From Erysipelothrix anatis (lineage in GTDB: Bacteria > Bacillota_I > Bacilli_A > Erysipelotrichales > Erysipelotrichaceae), in NCBI RefSeq assembly GCF_009828745.1, contig NZ_WTSX01000004.1, positions 62,001 through 126,000 on the forward strand: 64,000 nt of DNA. Reading direction: 5' to 3'. Below, piece by piece: positions 37,824 through 47,235 of the stretch (the first letter of the stretch is position 1; each line of letters opens with the position of its first letter). The notes beneath the pieces were generated by a model. That model did no database searches. It worked only from the letters and a program-made list of their open reading frames with translations, and had not been told where the DNA came from. The position numbers and the translations under genes are program-made.

Positions 37824-37860
37824 GTTGCCAAAAAATAAGGTCTTCATGCCTTTTGGCAAC
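37824..37860. repeat. Imperfect inverted repeat upstream of the deacetylase promoter
   Basis: GTTGCCAA and TTGGCAAC form the outer stem and AAGG/CCTT an inner one, with a five-base bulge and an eight-base loop. It lies 29 bases upstream of the -35 and 29 bases past the ugpB-like terminator. Confidence 0.6.
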
Positions 37861-37888
37861 TTCGTTAAATTTATCGATTCTTTCACAC

Positions 37889-37916
37889 AAAAAAAACCAA
37901 ACCGAAGTTTGGTTTT
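37889..37916 (-). terminator. Terminator of the Ugp-like operon
   Basis: AAACCAAAC-TTCG-GTTTGGTTT on the minus strand followed by a T-run, nine bases after the binding-protein stop codon. Confidence 0.85.
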
Positions 37917-37924
37917 AAATTAAA

Positions 37925-39196
37925 TTATTGATTCCACTCAGCTTCAACTTTGACTTTGTAATCGTTTAAGATTGCTTGAGCGTCTGATGAAGGGTCTGAA
38001 AGGATAAGTTCCATCATTTCACGTGTTTTGTTATATGCTGGATCTGAGTTTTCAATAACTGGAATTGCGAAGAGGTCTTTCGTTGCGTCTGATAAAATCT
38101 TAGCAATTAATGAACCTGAGTTTTTGTAATCGTCTGATGCTTGTACTTTTGCGCTTACAGGCATGTATCCTGTTTTTGTAGCCCAGTGTAATTGTGCTTC
38201 AGGTGAAACTAAGTATGACATGTATAAGAATGCTGCTGTTTGTTGTTCAGGTGTTGCACTGTTGAACATGTAGATGTCTGTACCTTGTTGGATGTTTTTA
38301 ACATCTGGACGCACAGCTGCTCCATATTCGTAACGACCGTCGACAGCTTTCTTAACGTGTGATTCTCCAGCCATTGAACCTACGTTCATAGCAAGTAGTC
38401 CTGCTCCGAATGGTGTTGATAGGTATTCCCCTTTGTCAGCGATTCGGAAGTATCCTTCTTTAACACCGTCTTGGTAGAATTTCGCAACTTTCAAGCTTTC
38501 TGGGCCTGCGATATCTAAGTCTTTTGTAAATTCTTTACCTTCGTTAGCCATACCGATTGCATAGTAGTTATTGAGTGAGTCAAAACCTGCACCGATAACT
38601 TGTCCATTTGATTTTTCGAAAATTTCTTTAGATGCTGATGCGAGTTCTTCCATTGTTGTAGGAACTTGAACACCATATTGATCTAATAGTGTTTTGTTAT
38701 AGTAAAGGACTTCAGTTGATTTGTTGAATGGGATTCCATATTGAACACCATCAATTTTAGCACCGTTCATTAATACTGGTAAGATATCAGCTTTGTCTTT
38801 TAATCCGATTGTTTCGTGATTGATAAATGGATCTAAGTCTACAAGAACTTTATCCTGTGTTGCTGCATTCCATAACCAGTTAGGGTATGCTTGTGTAATT
38901 GTTGGTAAATCTTTTGGTGATGCGATTGTTTGGTTAATTTTTGATTGTAAATCTGGGTATTTTGATTGGTTTTGTAATGTAACTTTGATATTTGGGTTTG
39001 CTGCCATAAAATCTTCAGTGATTTTAACAAGCGCATCTTGTTGTCCACCATTCATAGCGTGCCAGAATGTAATTTCTGTACCTGCAGGAACCTCGGTAAC
39101 GATATCTGTGTTACCTTTGCTTCCCGAGCCACTTGAACATCCAACTAATACTAATACTGCAAGTAATACTACGAAATACTTTTTGATATTTTTCAT
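37925..39196 (-). CDS. Ugp-like ABC substrate-binding lipoprotein
   Basis: Extracytoplasmic ligand-binding protein of the carbohydrate-uptake type, most like UgpB (glycerol-3-phosphate or glycerophosphodiester). 423 residues: lipobox LVLVGC with Cys20, then ITFWHAMNGGQQDALVKI, GIPFNKSTEVLYYNKTLL and ATKTGYMPVSAKV. The ATG at 39196 has AAGGAG seven bases upstream. It is the last gene of a five-gene operon, after a hydrolase gene. Confidence 0.85.
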   Translation of the reverse strand: MKNIKKYFVVLLAVLVLVGCSSGSGSKGNTDIVTEVPAGTEITFWHAMNGGQQDALVKITEDFMAANPNIKVTLQNQSKYPDLQSKINQTIASPKDLPTITQAYPNWLWNAATQDKVLVDLDPFINHETIGLKDKADILPVLMNGAKIDGVQYGIPFNKSTEVLYYNKTLLDQYGVQVPTTMEELASASKEIFEKSNGQVIGAGFDSLNNYYAIGMANEGKEFTKDLDIAGPESLKVAKFYQDGVKEGYFRIADKGEYLSTPFGAGLLAMNVGSMAGESHVKKAVDGRYEYGAAVRPDVKNIQQGTDIYMFNSATPEQQTAAFLYMSYLVSPEAQLHWATKTGYMPVSAKVQASDDYKNSGSLIAKILSDATKDLFAIPVIENSDPAYNKTREMMELILSDPSSDAQAILNDYKVKVEAEWNQ

Positions 39197-39207
39197 ATAT
39201 GTCTCCT

Positions 39208-40467
39208 TCAAATAGTTTCTCCTCGTGTAGGCAAATGTCTCAAACCATGTTTGTTTTCCAGTCTTTCTGGACGTAATGTATGGATTGGGACTAATAATTT
39301 AGGGGCAATTCGATCAACAATTTCCTCTAAGTCTTCGGGGAATGCATGTCCTGAACATGCCAATCTCTCAAATACTATATCGTTCGCTGCCAACGCATCT
39401 AAGAATGGTTGGTAAGCTGGATCGAAATCTCCTAACGGTGCTGCATCGCTATGAATATAGACACCACCTCCTTTAAGATCAGCGTGATCCGCAACAACTT
39501 GCCATAGATACTCCCCCGAATCCACAAGAAGCATGTCATAATCCACACGCAAATCGGGATTTAAACCGAACGTCTCAGTTCGTACATAATAGGGTGTTTC
39601 TATATTCAAGCATTGTTTTAAGATATGAGCATACGATGCTTCCAGAACAACAGGTCGGGGACTTTGTTCAACAATTGCGGCAAGACGTTTTACGTTTGCA
39701 GGGTATGTGTTGAATGTCACTTGATTCCCGTCGTTGTCTTTAACGACTTGTACCAAGCGATCAAGAAGCTCTTGTTCGCTATTAATTCTGTTTACATGTC
39801 TTTCATCATCAAAGCTGATTGAAACACCTTCGATAATTAAGACGTCATATCCGTGAGCACGTTGTGCATAATCTAGAGAGGCTTCTCTATCAAAACCATG
39901 AAGTCTTAAGTCTCCTGTATAGGCGATTGTTAAGTCTGGTGTGCGAATGAGTAATCCACAGGCACCATAAGCGTCATGGTCAACGCGGCGAAGTTCAACT
40001 TCAATAGCACCGATATTTAAGACTGTACCGTCCGCAAGACCTGTGATCTCGCGTGTATATGTCGTGTCAACTCCTGGTAAGAGGAAGTCGTTCGTACTAT
40101 TCAAGCTTTCGAGTAAAATCTTTGTTTCATTTAAAGCATACAGTGGAATCTTTGGATCCAAATAATTAATCATTCGAGAATGATCCAAATGACAATGGCT
40201 TAAGAATACCGCTGTATTGTCAAATGTATTGGTTTCAGTTTCTTCATAACCCAAACGTGGATCATAAACATGATTCAAGTCAGGAATGAGACGATGTTTT
40301 AACAATGTATGGATGGATTCGTCTTTGAGGTTTAATTCAGGAACGAATTCAGTCCCAAAATCAAAATAGATACGATCATTGCCATATGCAACTTCAATCA
40401 CTGTACCTCCAATGGTTAAAATACCACTGTGGAACGTAATAGTTGTTTTTTTATCCTTTAATTCCAT
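39208..40467 (-). CDS. Metallo-beta-lactamase-fold hydrolase in the Ugp-like operon
   Basis: 419 residues from the ATG at 40465-40467. The metal-binding motif HCHLDH (91-96), an AYTGDLRLHG motif and the C-terminal ACSGHA and LVPIHTLRPE resemble RNase J/beta-CASP-type enzymes; a small cap domain may lie between. It overlaps the upstream permease gene by 17 bases and precedes the binding-protein gene by 11 bases. Embedding in a Ugp-like importer suggests hydrolysis of an imported phosphodiester, but a nuclease role cannot be excluded. Confidence 0.8.
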   Translation of the reverse strand: MELKDKKTTITFHSGILTIGGTVIEVAYGNDRIYFDFGTEFVPELNLKDESIHTLLKHRLIPDLNHVYDPRLGYEETETNTFDNTAVFLSHCHLDHSRMINYLDPKIPLYALNETKILLESLNSTNDFLLPGVDTTYTREITGLADGTVLNIGAIEVELRRVDHDAYGACGLLIRTPDLTIAYTGDLRLHGFDREASLDYAQRAHGYDVLIIEGVSISFDDERHVNRINSEQELLDRLVQVVKDNDGNQVTFNTYPANVKRLAAIVEQSPRPVVLEASYAHILKQCLNIETPYYVRTETFGLNPDLRVDYDMLLVDSGEYLWQVVADHADLKGGGVYIHSDAAPLGDFDPAYQPFLDALAANDIVFERLACSGHAFPEDLEEIVDRIAPKLLVPIHTLRPERLENKHGLRHLPTRGETI

Positions 40468-41269
40468 TTTTTGCAACCCCGCGAATAATTTCTTTTCTAA
40501 AAATGAAGTAAACAATCAAAATTGGAATAATTGTGAGTGTAGCAGCTGCCATTTGTAAATGGACATCACTACCACTTTCTGTCGTAAAGGCAGAAAGACC
40601 ATTGTTAAGAAGACGCATATTCGAGTCGTTTGTAACCAGCAATGGCCATAGGAATGAGTTCCAGCCTGAGATAAAGCTTAGAATTCCTACAGTTACCAAC
40701 GCAGGTTTTGCAAGAGGAATCATAATTTTCCAAATAAACTCAAGGTCTCCACAGCCATCAATTTTAGCTGCTTTGTAGTATGAGCTTGGAATTCCTTTAA
40801 GATATCCTTGTAAATAATAGATGTAGAAGACACTTGCAAGTGATGGAATGATCAACGCACTATATGTGTTAAGTAATCCCAATTGTGCAATTGTTTGATA
40901 GTTTGTAAAGACAATTGATTCGTAAGGTACCATGAGTAATGAAATCATGACAATTAATACGAGATTTTTGTGTTTGAATTCCAGTTTTACCAATGCAAAG
41001 CCAGCTAAGACTGACGTTACAAGAATTCCAAATGTAGTTGTTAATGAAACAAACACAGTATTGAAGAAGTAACGTAAGAATGGCGCATGCTCGAACACTA
41101 ACCTAAAGTTAATGAATTGTGGTGATGACGGGAAAAATGTAGGCGGAATACTTGTTGCCTCTTGATAGGTCATAACACTTGCTAGAAGCATGTATATGAA
41201 TGGGAACAATGTAATTAACGCCATAAATATAATGAATACTACTGATATTACCTGAACTACTTTTTTCAT
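40451..41269 (-). CDS. ABC importer permease (UgpE/MalG-like)
   Basis: 272 residues with six membrane helices and the EAA loop YYKAAKIDGCGDLEFIWKIMIP. It lies two bases after the first permease gene and overlaps the hydrolase gene. It pairs with the UgpA-like protein to form the channel. Confidence 0.9.
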   Translation of the reverse strand: MKKVVQVISVVFIIFMALITLFPFIYMLLASVMTYQEATSIPPTFFPSSPQFINFRLVFEHAPFLRYFFNTVFVSLTTTFGILVTSVLAGFALVKLEFKHKNLVLIVMISLLMVPYESIVFTNYQTIAQLGLLNTYSALIIPSLASVFYIYYLQGYLKGIPSSYYKAAKIDGCGDLEFIWKIMIPLAKPALVTVGILSFISGWNSFLWPLLVTNDSNMRLLNNGLSAFTTESGSDVHLQMAAATLTIIPILIVYFIFRKEIIRGVAKNGIKG

Positions 41270-41271
41270 AA

Positions 41272-42156
41272 TTAACGTTCCACCCTTTTCACGATCTTAT
41301 TCTGCAACGCAGTAAATAAGAGAATGAGTGCAAAGAGAATCATCGTTGCAGCCATAGCAATCCCTGGTCGTCCAGCGACGTGGAATTTATCATAAATATA
41401 GAATACGGCGGTCTGAGCACTGTTGGCAACACCAGCAGTTCCTCCGAAAAGCGCGTAGACTTGCGAGTAAATTTTAAATGCTCCGATAAAGTTTACGGTA
41501 AGTAAGAATGTAATCGTTGGGATTAATTGCGGCATGGTAATACGTGCAAATTTTTCCCAGTTCGATGCACCAAACATATCGGCTACTTTGTAGTATTCTT
41601 CGCTAATATTTCTAAATCCTGCTAGCAAGATAATAATATTAAACGCGAGTCCTGTCCAAACACCAAAGATAATAAGCGTTGGAACCGACATATTTACACT
41701 GTTAAGCCAGTTAATGGGTGCGATACCAACCCATCCCAAGACATGATTAACAATTCCATAATTACCATTGAAAAGGTAACGGAAGACAATCCCAATAGCT
41801 ATGGTACTGGTTACGTAAGGAATAAAGAAGATTGTTTCAAAGAATCCTTTATTCTTGATTTTTTCAAAGATTAACCATGAAATGAGTAATGAGATTACCA
41901 AACAAATTGGAACCACAAAGAACGCATAAATTGCAGTGTTCTTCATCGCTGTATGAAATACTGGATCTTTTAAGACTGTGACATAGTTATCTATGCCCGT
42001 GAAGCGTGGATTAAGGAGTGTTCCTTTTTGAAACGACATCCATAAGGATTTAAACATCGGATAGATATTGAACACGCCAATAATAGCTAACGCAGGAAAA
42101 AGAAATAGCCACGCTTTGGGTTGATTCTCTGCGCTATATTTTTTGAATCCCTTCAT
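41272..42156 (-). CDS. ABC importer permease (UgpA/MalF-like)
   Basis: 294 residues with six membrane helices and the EAA loop EEYYKVADMFGASNWEKFARI. It begins where the ATPase gene stops (one-base overlap at 42156). Confidence 0.9.
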   Translation of the reverse strand: MKGFKKYSAENQPKAWLFLFPALAIIGVFNIYPMFKSLWMSFQKGTLLNPRFTGIDNYVTVLKDPVFHTAMKNTAIYAFFVVPICLVISLLISWLIFEKIKNKGFFETIFFIPYVTSTIAIGIVFRYLFNGNYGIVNHVLGWVGIAPINWLNSVNMSVPTLIIFGVWTGLAFNIIILLAGFRNISEEYYKVADMFGASNWEKFARITMPQLIPTITFLLTVNFIGAFKIYSQVYALFGGTAGVANSAQTAVFYIYDKFHVAGRPGIAMAATMILFALILLFTALQNKIVKRVER

Positions 42157-43229
42157 TAGTAAACTCGCTCTCCACTCTCTTTGAATACGAATACACGTGG
42201 GTAGTTGAAGTCACATGAGATTGCATCACCTTCAAGAACTTGCTCATCAATACTTACGATTGATTTTCCGTGAATACCGCCCATATCAAAGTTTAGGATG
42301 CGTTCACGACCAATGAGTTCCACAGTTTCGACATTCGCACTAAAGATTGGATTGTCGTTTGTTAGGGTAACGTCTTCAGGACGTACACCTAAGAGGTATT
42401 TGCCATCAGTCATTGTTTCTTTAAAGCGATCTGCCACAAAGTTTGCTTGGGCAAATTCGAAATTCTCACCGATAACTTTTCCATCTTTAACTTCAATTGG
42501 TAAAATATTGATTACTGGATTACCAATGAATTTTGCAACGAAAAGGTTATTTGGTTCTAGGTATAGATTTTGTGGATCGTCATGTTGTTGGATAACACCT
42601 TCGTCCATGAGTACGATTTTATCACTAATGGATAAAGCTTCTTCTTGGTCATGGGTAACAAAGATAGTTGTGATTCCAACTTCTTTAACAAGACGACGGA
42701 TTTCTTCACGAATACGTAAACGTAAACGTGCGTCTAAGTTTGAGAGCGGTTCGTCCAATAATAAAATACTTGGATTTTGTACTAAGGCACGGGTAATCGC
42801 AACACGTTGTTGTTGTCCCCCTGACATCGTTCCAGGTTTTTTATTTTCAAGTTCTTCAATGCTTGTAAGTTTCATAAACTTGCGAGCGATTGCTTCTGCT
42901 TCTTCTTTAGGCATTTTCTTCTCACCAACACGTAGTGGGAACATAACGTTTTCTAAAACTGTCATATGTGGATACAATGCATAGTTTTGGAAAACAAATC
43001 CGATATCACGATCTTTAGGGTGTTTATCGACCATTGTCACACCTTCATTTAAGATATCGCCTTCAGTTGGATCTAAAAGACCAGCTATTAAGTTTAGGAT
43101 TGTAGTTTTACCACAACCTGAAGGTCCGAGCAAACAAATGAGATCTCCATTCTCAATTGTGAAATTAACTTTCTTAAGTGCTTCAAACCCATTATCAAAC
43201 ACTTTTCTCAAGTCCTTGACTTCAATCAT
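42156..43229 (-). CDS. ABC importer ATPase (UgpC/MalK-like)
   Basis: 357 residues: nucleotide-binding domain with Walker A GPSGCGKTT, signature SGGQQQR, Walker B LLLDEPLSNLD, and a C-terminal TOBE domain (GVRPEDVTL) typical of sugar and glycerophosphate importers. The ATG at 43229 has AGGAGG seven bases upstream; an earlier in-frame start is rejected. First gene of the operon. Confidence 0.92.
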   Translation of the reverse strand: MIEVKDLRKVFDNGFEALKKVNFTIENGDLICLLGPSGCGKTTILNLIAGLLDPTEGDILNEGVTMVDKHPKDRDIGFVFQNYALYPHMTVLENVMFPLRVGEKKMPKEEAEAIARKFMKLTSIEELENKKPGTMSGGQQQRVAITRALVQNPSILLLDEPLSNLDARLRLRIREEIRRLVKEVGITTIFVTHDQEEALSISDKIVLMDEGVIQQHDDPQNLYLEPNNLFVAKFIGNPVINILPIEVKDGKVIGENFEFAQANFVADRFKETMTDGKYLLGVRPEDVTLTNDNPIFSANVETVELIGRERILNFDMGGIHGKSIVSIDEQVLEGDAISCDFNYPRVFVFKESGERVY

Positions 43230-43546
43230 TCCATTTCCTCCTAAGTTGAAAGCTTGTGCTTCCATTTATTACTCTAAACTATTTACTCATTTTTATAGGG
43301 TTATAAAAATGTCTATAACTTAAAAGTCTACTCAACATTATAACAAGGCACGTTCCATGTTGTGTAAATTTTCGTTAATATTCATGGTTTTCGATCGATT
43401 TCTTGCGAAATTTCCGTAAATCCCATGAACACTTCATTTTACCATCAATATATGCACCTTGTGTTAAGTTGTCGTAAATATTTCTGTAACAATTTAAGTA
43501 TAGCATAAAAGAGCGTAAAATCTAACGCTTGCAACGCTTGAAATTG
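43230..43546. other. Intergenic region between the Ugp-like operon and the AgrC-like gene
   Basis: It holds a TATAAT on the minus strand (43337-43342) with no good -35, the inverted repeat at 43288-43311 and a short direct repeat of AACGCTTG (43524-43531 and 43533-43540). No gene is supported. Confidence 0.6.
43288..43311. promoter_or_regulatory. Perfect inverted repeat in the Ugp-like operon leader (operator candidate)
   Basis: CATTTTTATA-GGGT-TATAAAAATG has ten-base perfect arms and lies 26 bases downstream of the putative -10, inside the untranslated leader. A repressor site is the simplest reading. Confidence 0.5.
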
Positions 43547-43571
43547 AAAAAAGCACACGATAATCATGTGC
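43547..43571 (-). terminator. Terminator of the AgrC-like gene
   Basis: GCACA-TGATTATCG-TGTGC on the minus strand followed by six T residues, 21 bases after the stop codon. Confidence 0.75.
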
Positions 43572-43591
43572 GCCTTTTTTATGTTAGTTTT

Positions 43592-44914
43592 TTATGCTTT
43601 TCGTGGGAAGTGCAAACGCACTTTAAAGACATCTTCTTCAGGTAGCCACGAGACCATCCCACCCTGGTTTTGCATCACTTCTTCGACAATTTTGGTTCCG
43701 ATCCCGTGAAATTGCGTTTCTTCTGTTTTTGTTGTTTCGAGATTGTCTTTGACGGTGCCTGAGAAACTGTTCGCAACTTCAATATCGAGCCAATAATCGC
43801 GCAAATTACTGCGTATTTTAATGAAACGCTGTTCGTGGTCTAGGTTGAGATTCGCTTCATAGGCATTTTCTAGGACATTGTTGAAGATGCGGGCTAAATC
43901 CAAATCATCAATGATGACATTAGGATCCCAGTAAACTTTAGCTTCAAATTGAATCATCGCTTCTGCACAATAGTTTGCATATGCTTGTAAGATTGCATCA
44001 ATAAATACATTGTTTGAGTATTCAACGTGAGCATCGACGCCCTTAGCCATCTGAACACCCATGTCATCCAATAGTTTGACCGCTTTTTCAGTTTCATTGT
44101 TTCGAAGCAGCATATTAACTGTGGAAAGGACTTTTTTATAGTCATGGCGAAACTTTCTAAACGTCTCCGTATACTTTTGATACGATTTATAATGACTTAC
44201 TTGCGTATTAAGTTGTTGTTGAAGTACTGCTGTTTGTTTCTCATACTCTAGCATTTCCGAAATACGAACCGAGTGATTCAATGTCAACCGTGCCATCCAG
44301 ACGACCATCATTGATCCTACACAATACGCCAGTGTATTCCAGCTTTCTTTTGCAGAAAAGCGTGTTCCATATGTAATAAACATAAGGTAAGATGCCAGCG
44401 AAAACTTAACGATAGTCACAAAGTTCAGTTGTGTGTGATTGTTGATTAGTTGGCGCATTCGTTTTCCACTACGATAATATTTCGACTCAAACAACAGTAA
44501 TGTAATCGACATGACTGTTGAGATTAAAAATACGAGTAGATAGAAGTTGTCAGAGGCATTGATTCGATAGAGCGGAACTTGTGTAACTATTGATAAAACA
44601 GTTACTGCAAATGCCCGCATGGTAAAAAGATAAAATACGTGACTGACTGTCGCAAAGGATACCACATAAATCGGAAGGTCAACTGTAAAATAGAACGTTA
44701 ACCACATCACCGCCAGGATCAGCCAAAAGGTTTCAAACATTTCCAATCCGTAGCTATGTGAGAAAATAAAAATAATTGATTGTGTCACCATCGAAATAGC
44801 TAAAAAAACATATGCATGTTTACGAAATTTACCATATTGACTGATGTCAGCTACCGACATATAGATATAGCAATAGAGTGCAATCGTAAACAATCCCAAG
44901 ATTGTCAAATACAT
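43592..44914 (-). CDS. AgrC/ComD-like membrane sensor histidine kinase
   Basis: 440 residues: six or seven membrane helices in the first 220, a short coiled linker, H-box FRHDYKKVLSTVNML and a GHKL ATPase domain with FNNVLENAYEANL. Such kinases usually sense peptide pheromones or envelope peptides. The start overlaps the response-regulator stop (TAATG). No agrB or agrD is seen nearby, so the signal is unknown. Confidence 0.88.
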   Translation of the reverse strand: MYLTILGLFTIALYCYIYMSVADISQYGKFRKHAYVFLAISMVTQSIIFIFSHSYGLEMFETFWLILAVMWLTFYFTVDLPIYVVSFATVSHVFYLFTMRAFAVTVLSIVTQVPLYRINASDNFYLLVFLISTVMSITLLLFESKYYRSGKRMRQLINNHTQLNFVTIVKFSLASYLMFITYGTRFSAKESWNTLAYCVGSMMVVWMARLTLNHSVRISEMLEYEKQTAVLQQQLNTQVSHYKSYQKYTETFRKFRHDYKKVLSTVNMLLRNNETEKAVKLLDDMGVQMAKGVDAHVEYSNNVFIDAILQAYANYCAEAMIQFEAKVYWDPNVIIDDLDLARIFNNVLENAYEANLNLDHEQRFIKIRSNLRDYWLDIEVANSFSGTVKDNLETTKTEETQFHGIGTKIVEEVMQNQGGMVSWLPEEDVFKVRLHFPRKA

Positions 44915-45645
44915 TATGCGTCCCAACTATCTGAAACGAACGCGTTGAAGGCGTCCTTAACGCTAACTTGATATGCTTTTCCGAGCGGCAATTCTTCCTC
45001 ATTTGAGAGGCGAATTGTTTGGTTCTTAAACATTACAATATGTTTGAGATTTACAAGATAGGATCGATGAACCCGAACAAAGCCTTTTCCAGCTAATTTT
45101 TCGGTCAAAGAATCCATTGTTTCATAAAAGTCAAACGTTTCGTTGGTATTGTAATGGACCCGCATGACACGACGGTAAATTTCAAAATGAGAAATATCTT
45201 TAAGTGCAATTCGACGTGACTCAGATCCAAAGGAACAATCAAAAAAATCCGTAGCTTTCTTCTCAACTAAACTAATCGCGTTGTTGAATACTTCCTCAAA
45301 TCGAGCATCACTCGTATCTTGTTTTACAAGATAATTAAAAGAACGCACATCAAACGCATCGAATACAAACTCAGACGATGTCGTTAAGAAGATAATTTGT
45401 GCATCAACATTGCGTTCGCGAATTCGCTTCGCAGTTTCTATACCGTTTAAGGCATCCATGTAAATATCGAGCAAGATAATATCCGGAGCATCGGTAAAAC
45501 CATCCAGATGAAAAAGCAAATCTTCTCCACGGTGAAAAGTCTCTAGCTTGAGTTCAAGCATGCGTGCTTTACTGTAGCGTTTAATAAGTGCGCTATATGA
45601 TTCGATAATTTCGATATCATCATCGCATAAATAGACTGTTATCAT
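44914..45645 (-). CDS. LytTR-family response regulator (AgrA/ComE-like)
   Basis: 243 residues: receiver domain with phospho-acceptor in DIILLDIYMDALNG, and a C-terminal LytTR DNA-binding domain with GKGFVRVHRSYLVNLKHI. It precedes and overlaps the cognate kinase gene. A TATAAT lies upstream on the minus strand (in GGTATAATAA, about 35 bases before the start) without a clear -35. Confidence 0.9.
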   Translation of the reverse strand: MITVYLCDDDIEIIESYSALIKRYSKARMLELKLETFHRGEDLLFHLDGFTDAPDIILLDIYMDALNGIETAKRIRERNVDAQIIFLTTSSEFVFDAFDVRSFNYLVKQDTSDARFEEVFNNAISLVEKKATDFFDCSFGSESRRIALKDISHFEIYRRVMRVHYNTNETFDFYETMDSLTEKLAGKGFVRVHRSYLVNLKHIVMFKNQTIRLSNEEELPLGKAYQVSVKDAFNAFVSDSWDA

Positions 45646-45819
45646 AATCCCACCTCATTTTGTTTATTATACCACGAGTTTTTACTCACAGGTACTGACA
45701 ACACTCTTCTTTAAGTAAATATATTTGACATAAATTTCATCATAAATTCAAGCTGTTGTAACGGAATTTTCGACATTGCGTGATATCGTTAGACTACGTT
45801 CAGTATTTAAGGAGGACTT

Positions 45820-46134
45820 ATGAAAAAATTATCTGTTATTTTACTCGCTTTTTTTCTTGTAAGTTGTTCGATCAATACGATCGCCCAAGATCTTCCTTCA
45901 AACCAAGAACACTTCATTGAAAACTATGCACGCCAAAAATTTTATGAATATGGTTGTAATCCGCCAGAGTATTCGAAATGGACAATTATGAAACAACAAT
46001 CCACATGGGATGTAAGTTTCGATGATGCATTTTCAGGCGCACGCCAAACCATTCGCTTTGTTTGGGATGGTGAATCGGAATATGCCGAAACGACATTTGT
46101 TCAAATCGATAACCAGATTCGCTTTACACGATAG
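45820..46134 (+). CDS. Small lipoprotein of unknown function
   Basis: 104 residues with a signal peptide and lipobox FLVSC (Cys16), then a compact domain with NYARQKFYEYGCNPPEYSKW. AGGAGG lies six bases before the ATG. It is divergent from the two-component genes, 174 bases away, and could be a target of that regulator. Its 3' end overlaps the convergent oxidoreductase gene by 11 bases. I do not recognise a family. Confidence 0.75.
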   Translation: MKKLSVILLAFFLVSCSINTIAQDLPSNQEHFIENYARQKFYEYGCNPPEYSKWTIMKQQSTWDVSFDDAFSGARQTIRFVWDGESEYAETTFVQIDNQIRFTR

Positions 46135-47173
46135 ATTTAATATATTTTGTAGGACTCATTTCACTAAAATCAAATGTCGAACCCAAAATATCAGATGCTA
46201 TACGATATCCAATAATCGGTCCGGTTGTCAGCCCCGATGAACCAAGTCCACTTGCTACATATACTTTTTTAGTAGTATCAATTGGGCCATAGAATGGTGC
46301 AAAGTCTGAAGTATATGCACGGGTTCCAATTCGAAAACCGGTTATATCCGCACTGGTAATCTTTGGGATATACATTTGAGCATCATGAATCAGACGCGCT
46401 TCAACATTGAGATCACGATGCGTATCAAAACCGGCTTCATTGTCATGTGATGCACCAATCACCAGCATTGTTTGGTCAAACAAGATATCAATTTCACCTT
46501 GTGGCATGATGACTGGATATGCCTTATCAATATCAAAGGCATTTTGGAGTGTTACAAGCTGTCCTTTTTGTGGTTTTACATCAAATATGTATTTTTTTTG
46601 TGCGTCGTTAATCCACGGTCCAGCAGCAACAATGATATGGTCAAATCGACCACATGTTTCAAGACGTTCAACAGTCATCTGTTCTTTAATAACAGGTATG
46701 TTTTGATCCTTCTGAAGAATTTCGATGAGACGAGCGCCGTCGATTTGTGCGCCACCTTCAATCAACAATGCATCCTCAAGCGTCACATAGTCTGGAATAT
46801 AGTCTGCGAGAGCTGGTTTCTGCAATCGTTGGACATTGCCCATCGTTGGTGTTGTTTTAGCCCGCTCAAACGCAAGCTCACTCAATGCGTCCAAACGAGT
46901 CGTATGTGCAATCAATGTGCCTGTTTGTCGATAAAATGATGGATCTGACACATCACGAACAAGCGTCTTATAAAATGCCGCACCATCAGATGCTAAAGCA
47001 TACCATGCTTGATGACGGCGCTGGCTCACCCATGGACAAATTATCCCCACGGCTGCTCGTGTCCCTTGTGCATAATCAGCATCATATACAACGACATCCA
47101 TGCCGTTTTTCTTTAAATAGTAGGCGGCAGTCATACCGACAATACCCCCGCCAATAATTGCAATTTGTTTCAT
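46124..47173 (-). CDS. FAD-dependent oxidoreductase (DAO/glycine oxidase-like)
   Basis: 349 residues of the D-amino-acid oxidase superfamily. FAD-binding GGGIVGMTAAYYL (about 8-20), MPQGEIDILFD in the substrate domain and the C-terminal ASGLGSSGLTTGP. The ATG at 47173 has GGGTGA before it. Substrate (amino acid or similar amine) is unknown. It is divergent from the P-type ATPase gene, 62 bases away. Confidence 0.85.
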   Translation of the reverse strand: MKQIAIIGGGIVGMTAAYYLKKNGMDVVVYDADYAQGTRAAVGIICPWVSQRRHQAWYALASDGAAFYKTLVRDVSDPSFYRQTGTLIAHTTRLDALSELAFERAKTTPTMGNVQRLQKPALADYIPDYVTLEDALLIEGGAQIDGARLIEILQKDQNIPVIKEQMTVERLETCGRFDHIIVAAGPWINDAQKKYIFDVKPQKGQLVTLQNAFDIDKAYPVIMPQGEIDILFDQTMLVIGASHDNEAGFDTHRDLNVEARLIHDAQMYIPKITSADITGFRIGTRAYTSDFAPFYGPIDTTKKVYVASGLGSSGLTTGPIIGYRIASDILGSTFDFSEMSPTKYIKSIV

Positions 47174-47235
47174 GTTATCACCCAGTGTTATTATAGTAAG
47201 TATTAAGGAACATTCCAAGTATCTAAGGAGCACCT

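Noticed and set aside
43357-43419. 20-codon hydrophobic ORF MLCKFSLIFMVFDRFLAKFP as a possible pheromone for the AgrC-like kinase
   Set aside because: The RBS is poor, it is on the opposite strand to the kinase without a clear promoter, and no processing gene is nearby.
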